From positions 1 through 25,740 of the IMG/VR virus record IMGVR_UViG_3300020436_000084: 25,740 nt of DNA. One strand, written 5' to 3'. The notes beneath the pieces are model-generated. The model searched no databases. It was given only the letters and a program-made list of their open reading frames with translations, and was not told the DNA's origin. Position numbers and translations under genes: made by a program. The stretch is from a virus. Positions 23,133 through 25,740 of the stretch are shown in pieces. The number at the start of each line of letters is the position of its first letter. Positions within the stretch are counted from its first letter, which is position 1.

Positions 23133-23837
23133 CTATTTTTGGTGAACGCGCACTATTTTTGTAAACTCTGGGCATGTAATTTCTATCTCTCGTGTGGCTT
23201 TATAAGCCTTATGCTTTTGTAGATCTTGCCCGTTTTTCTTAACAACTGACCCAAAAACAAAATAGGTCTTACTGCCAAAAGGTTCCAAAGTAATCGTCTC
23301 TCCTGCCTGTGCGTCTCTGTAAGTGGTGAACCATTCGTCAGTATTTGGAGCCGATCTTATCACACACATCAAAGAAGAACCTTTTCTCAAATACCCTACC
23401 CGGTCTGCTTTTAAAATGTATTCCGGTCTTATCGGAGAGAACTCAGTTACTGATCCAATTGGGTGCATGTGTAACGTATGATATCCGTTCGGACGAATAC
23501 TGTGCTCTTTAGCGTTTTCCTTTTCTGGGAAAACTGTTTCAATATAGTGAGCATAGTTTCGTAAGTGATCCAAATCTAAATCGTCTTCCTCAGTCCAACT
23601 GTATGTGACATCACAAAGTCCTGAAGTCACGATGTGACAGCCAATGTTTTTTACCATAAGCGGATTAGTTGGATGTGGTGCACCTGCATCATGAGGGAAC
23701 AAAGAAATATCTTCTTTAGGATGTCTCCAGTACATGTCGTTAGCTGCTGAACCGATAGATCCTAACAAAAACTCGTTTTCAACATTTACAGTCGTATCGA
23801 AAACCCAGTTGTTGTCGCCTGAGTAGATTTGCTTCAC
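23133..23837 (-). CDS. Unknown protein with cupin-like C-terminal region (234 aa)
   Basis: The GTG at 23837..23835 is preceded by GAGGAG. The product has an N-terminal half with DMYWRHPKEDISLFPHDAGA and PTNPLMVKNIGCHIV, and a central HTLHMHPIGSVTEF containing HxH. The C-terminal region is RKGSSLMCVIRSAP, AGETITLEPFGSKTYFVFGSV, a pattern reminiscent of cupin strands (HxH...G). It ends TKIVRVHQK. It might be a metal-binding or sugar-binding accessory of the oxygenase whose gene follows 12 bases after its stop. This is an inference from strand pattern and order. No named family is recognised and no transmembrane segment is present. Confidence 0.65.
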   Translation of the reverse strand: MKQIYSGDNNWVFDTTVNVENEFLLGSIGSAANDMYWRHPKEDISLFPHDAGAPHPTNPLMVKNIGCHIVTSGLCDVTYSWTEEDDLDLDHLRNYAHYIETVFPEKENAKEHSIRPNGYHTLHMHPIGSVTEFSPIRPEYILKADRVGYLRKGSSLMCVIRSAPNTDEWFTTYRDAQAGETITLEPFGSKTYFVFGSVVKKNGQDLQKHKAYKATREIEITCPEFTKIVRVHQK

Positions 23838-23839
23838 GT

Positions 23840-24130
23840 TTATAACTCCTCTGCCGACTCCGCTTCTTGGGAAGGGTGGCTTCGCTCTGCGTTTACCTCA
23901 AACGTAGAGCCAATTATAGAGCCAGAGTTGCTTGGAGCGGAGGAATCTAGCTGTTCTTTAAAGTCAATAATCGCATTGGAAATAGCGTCTTTTGTATGCT
24001 CGATATGAACGGTGCCATCAGTATTAAGCACCGCCGTTACGCTGACTTGGTGTTCTTTTGATCCGTGCGAAAACACAGCAATATATATGTTTCCTGTTTT
24101 TACATAATCTATAATTTTGTAAGTGCTCAT
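23840..24130 (-). CDS. Small unknown protein in the tail cassette (96 aa)
   Basis: I chose the ATG at 24130..24128, which overlaps the previous stop (ATGA), over the GTG four codons upstream. The product begins MSTYKIIDYVKTGNIYIAVF, a likely beta-hairpin start, continues HQVSVTAVLNTDGTVHIEH, and then has a helix and an acidic Ser/Glu-rich tail ending AESAEEL. It is soluble and has no cysteine. It is tightly coupled to the 232-aa protein and precedes the cupin-like protein. No family is recognised. A small virion or assembly accessory protein is possible. Confidence 0.7.
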   Translation of the reverse strand: MSTYKIIDYVKTGNIYIAVFSHGSKEHQVSVTAVLNTDGTVHIEHTKDAISNAIIDFKEQLDSSAPSNSGSIIGSTFEVNAERSHPSQEAESAEEL

Positions 24131-24825
24131 TTTCTTTCCCACTGAGTGTTTCTGTAGGTGCTGGGCATCGCCGCATGGCGGCGGCTATTCAAGTTGCGTC
24201 TCAAGAGCTCGTCATTTGTAAAAGCTCGTACCGTTGGTTTCTTGTCAAAACCTCTCTTAAAAGGTATCGCTTGCACAATTGGTGTGCCAGCAGGAATTAT
24301 ATAAGAGCCATCTTCCTTTGTCACGAAAGACGGAAAGTTTACGTTCGCCTCATGCTTGTCTGTCTCAACGATACCAGACATTGGCGTGAAAAACTCCTGA
24401 TCTCTATTCAAAAGCGGCGTAAACAAAGTTGACCAACCGGGCGGAGTCTTCATATGCCAATAGTTTATAAACTTTAACGGAGGCTTTGGCAGATCAGGAT
24501 GACCCTTTATCTGCTCATTTGTGTGAGGCTCAATAACAGATCTGTCAAATTCTGTGTACCAAGACACCCCTTCACCATTATTTGAAACTACTATCTGTAT
24601 CTCAGCCACAGTGGGCAACAACCAGCCTGACACCATGGCATCCAAAACAGGAGGACATCTTTTTATCGTGCGTTGCTTTCTTTTTGTTTCTGGATGGTCG
24701 TAGTAAGAATCAAGCTTTTTGAACCAATCTGGTATCACAGATCTGGCTGGAATTGGTTTATGAATAAAATCAAACAAATCAGGCTCTGTCCGAAACAGAA
24801 CCCGTGGCTCCTCTTTAAAAAACAC
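24127..24825 (-). CDS. Phage/marine protein of unknown function, possibly DUF6065-like (232 aa)
   Basis: The GTG start at 24825..24823 is preceded by GGGAAAGG. The protein begins MFFKEEPRVLFRTEP, with PARSVIPDWFKKLD (27-40) and TIKRCPPVLDAMVSGWLLP (53-71). This combination of PDWFKKL with a Cys-Pro-Asp block resembles, from memory, the DUF6065 family of phage and marine bacterial proteins. The middle has NNGEGVSWYTEFD, then PPLKFINYWHMKTPPGWSTL and QEFFTPMSGIVETDKHEANV; the end is basic (RRHAAMPSTYRNTQWERK). It follows the collagen-like gene by one base and heads the four-gene cassette. The function is unknown; the family guess is tentative. Confidence 0.7.
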   Translation of the reverse strand: MFFKEEPRVLFRTEPDLFDFIHKPIPARSVIPDWFKKLDSYYDHPETKRKQRTIKRCPPVLDAMVSGWLLPTVAEIQIVVSNNGEGVSWYTEFDRSVIEPHTNEQIKGHPDLPKPPLKFINYWHMKTPPGWSTLFTPLLNRDQEFFTPMSGIVETDKHEANVNFPSFVTKEDGSYIIPAGTPIVQAIPFKRGFDKKPTVRAFTNDELLRRNLNSRRHAAMPSTYRNTQWERK

Positions 24826-24826
24826 G

Positions 24827-25740
24827 TTACTGCCTTTCCCAGTTGATGACCGCCTGACCGTTAGACGGGACAGTCACCGCTATCGCCTCCTGCGCGACAG
24901 TTAATCTTACATTAGTGTTATTTGTGGTTCCAGCGGAACCTGGATTTCCTGAACCTCCTGAATTTCCTGAACCCCCCGAACCACCAGCATTTGCGTTGCC
25001 GTCGGCACCAGCATTTCCCGCATTGCCGTTTGCGCCAGCACCTCCCGGATTGCCGTTTGTTGCGCCTGTGCCATTATTACCCGCGCTTCCTGCGTTTCCG
25101 CTTGAACCAGAGTTTCCGCTATTGCCAGAGTTACCAGCGTTTGGACGGCCACCGCGACCACCAGTTCCAGCATTGTGGGCAGATATACCAGAACCACCAG
25201 AACCACCCGCACCACCGTTACCAAAACTATTTACGTTCCCATCTGGACTTCCTATATTTCCTGGGTTTCCGTTTGCGCCGTTTCCGGCATTACCGCCGCC
25301 ACCTAGAGTCCCGCCGCTACCTCGTGATCCGCCGCTACCAGCACTTCCAGGATTCCCAGCAGAACCAGGATTTCCTGAGTTTCCTGCCGAACCTCCAGTT
25401 CCAGCTGCGCCATTAGTACCAGGATTACCATCATTTCCGTCAGCACCATCGTTAGCTGTACCAGCAGCACCAGCCGTTCCGCCAGTTCCTGCCGCTCCTC
25501 CGTTTCCGCCAGCACCACCCGTAGCAGTCAAATTATTTGCGTTACCAACAAAAGAGGTTGTACCTCCCGTGTTGCCGTTTGCACCAGCATTGCCATCTGC
25601 ACCAGCGTTGCCAGCGTTGCCATCACTACCGGGATTGCCTGACCCACCAGCACCTCCCGCAGTGGCACCTGTTCCAGCATTGCCGTCATTACCGTTTGCG
25701 CCAGCACCACCAGAACCGCCAGCACCACCCGCGTTAAAAT
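24827..25740 (-). CDS. Collagen-like Gly-X-Y-rich fibre protein, 5' end beyond the window
   Basis: The frame is open to the right edge; 303 residues are visible and the true start is outside. A TTG at 25531 is not the start, because the same frame continues upstream with the same composition. Nearly the whole visible sequence is glycine-rich with Gly mostly every third residue, for example GNPGSAGNPGSAGSGGSRGS, with Asn, Ala, Ser and Thr in the other positions. Seven prolines lie in Gly-Asn-Pro triplets. The last 30 residues (NVRLTVAQEAIAVTVPSNGQ and following) are non-repetitive and end INWERQ. Such proteins are either collagen triple helices or polyglycine-II lattices, as in the receptor-binding adhesins of T-even-type phages. 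It is probably a fibre shaft or tip. Lack of Lys and low aromatic content also fit a fibre. Confidence 0.82.
   Translation of the reverse strand, partial: FNAGGAGGSGGAGANGNDGNAGTGATAGGAGGSGNPGSDGNAGNAGADGNAGANGNTGGTTSFVGNANNLTATGGAGGNGGAAGTGGTAGAAGTANDGADGNDGNPGTNGAAGTGGSAGNSGNPGSAGNPGSAGSGGSRGSGGTLGGGGNAGNGANGNPGNIGSPDGNVNSFGNGGAGGSGGSGISAHNAGTGGRGGRPNAGNSGNSGNSGSSGNAGSAGNNGTGATNGNPGGAGANGNAGNAGADGNANAGGSGGSGNSGGSGNPGSAGTTNNTNVRLTVAQEAIAVTVPSNGQAVINWERQ

Noticed and set aside
25529-25531. TTG as the start of the glycine-rich protein
   Set aside because: The same frame continues upstream to the window edge with identical Gly-rich composition, so the true start is outside.
24922-25737. Plus- and minus-strand open frames rich in His, Arg, Leu or Val over the glycine-rich gene
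   Set aside because: They are shadow frames of the repetitive GGN codons of the collagen-like gene.
24827-25740. Repetitive DNA suggesting a CRISPR array or satellite
   Set aside because: The period is a codon triplet repeat encoding Gly-X-Y. There are no fixed-length identical repeats with unique spacers.

Overview
The window looks like about 26 kb of a tailed bacteriophage (Caudoviricetes), or a prophage derived from one. A podovirus-like phage of aquatic or marine bacteria fits best. The evidence is tightly packed, translationally coupled genes; a complete phage-type replication module (primase, SF1 helicase, family A DNA polymerase with proofreading); an M15 endolysin; a very large (1578 aa) virion protein; and a long tail-fibre region. 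Genes for 2-oxoglutarate oxygenases also occur, as they often do in marine phage genomes. No terminase, portal, major capsid, integrase, tRNA or CRISPR array is visible, so the head and packaging genes probably lie outside the window. The marine assignment and podovirus morphology are inferred from gene families recognised by eye, not from a database search.

Layout. Positions 1-486 (minus) hold the 5' part of an SF2/SNF2-like helicase running off the left edge. A divergent control region (about 487-566) follows. Positions 567-7688 (plus) are the replication operon: a 33-codon candidate small gene, a conserved phage protein of unknown role, a probable ssDNA-binding protein, a strong RNA hairpin, an archaeo-eukaryotic-type primase, a UvrD/Rep-like helicase, a family A DNA polymerase and a 2OG-Fe(II) oxygenase-like protein. 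Most are joined by 1-4 base stop/start overlaps. Two GC-rich inverted repeats (7693-7739) sit where this operon meets the convergent late operon.

Positions 7749-25740 (minus) form one continuous late operon read right to left. It starts beyond the right edge with a Gly-X-Y-rich collagen-like fibre protein. Next comes a cassette of four non-structural-looking genes (a possible DUF6065-like protein, a small protein, a cupin-like protein and a PKHD-type 2OG oxygenase). Then come two fibre proteins, two tail-collar paralogues flanking a 103-aa protein, an 863-aa tail protein with internal repeats, a 76-aa protein, three virion proteins (510, 318 and 356 aa), the 1578-aa protein, a small Cys-containing protein and the endolysin.

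The plus-strand genes would open, prime, coat and copy phage DNA, while the minus-strand genes build the tail and DNA-ejection apparatus and lyse the host. The most intriguing context is a collagen-like fibre protein, whose Gly-X-Y prolines lie almost all in Gly-Asn-Pro triplets, encoded upstream of a 2OG dioxygenase of the hydroxylase superfamily.
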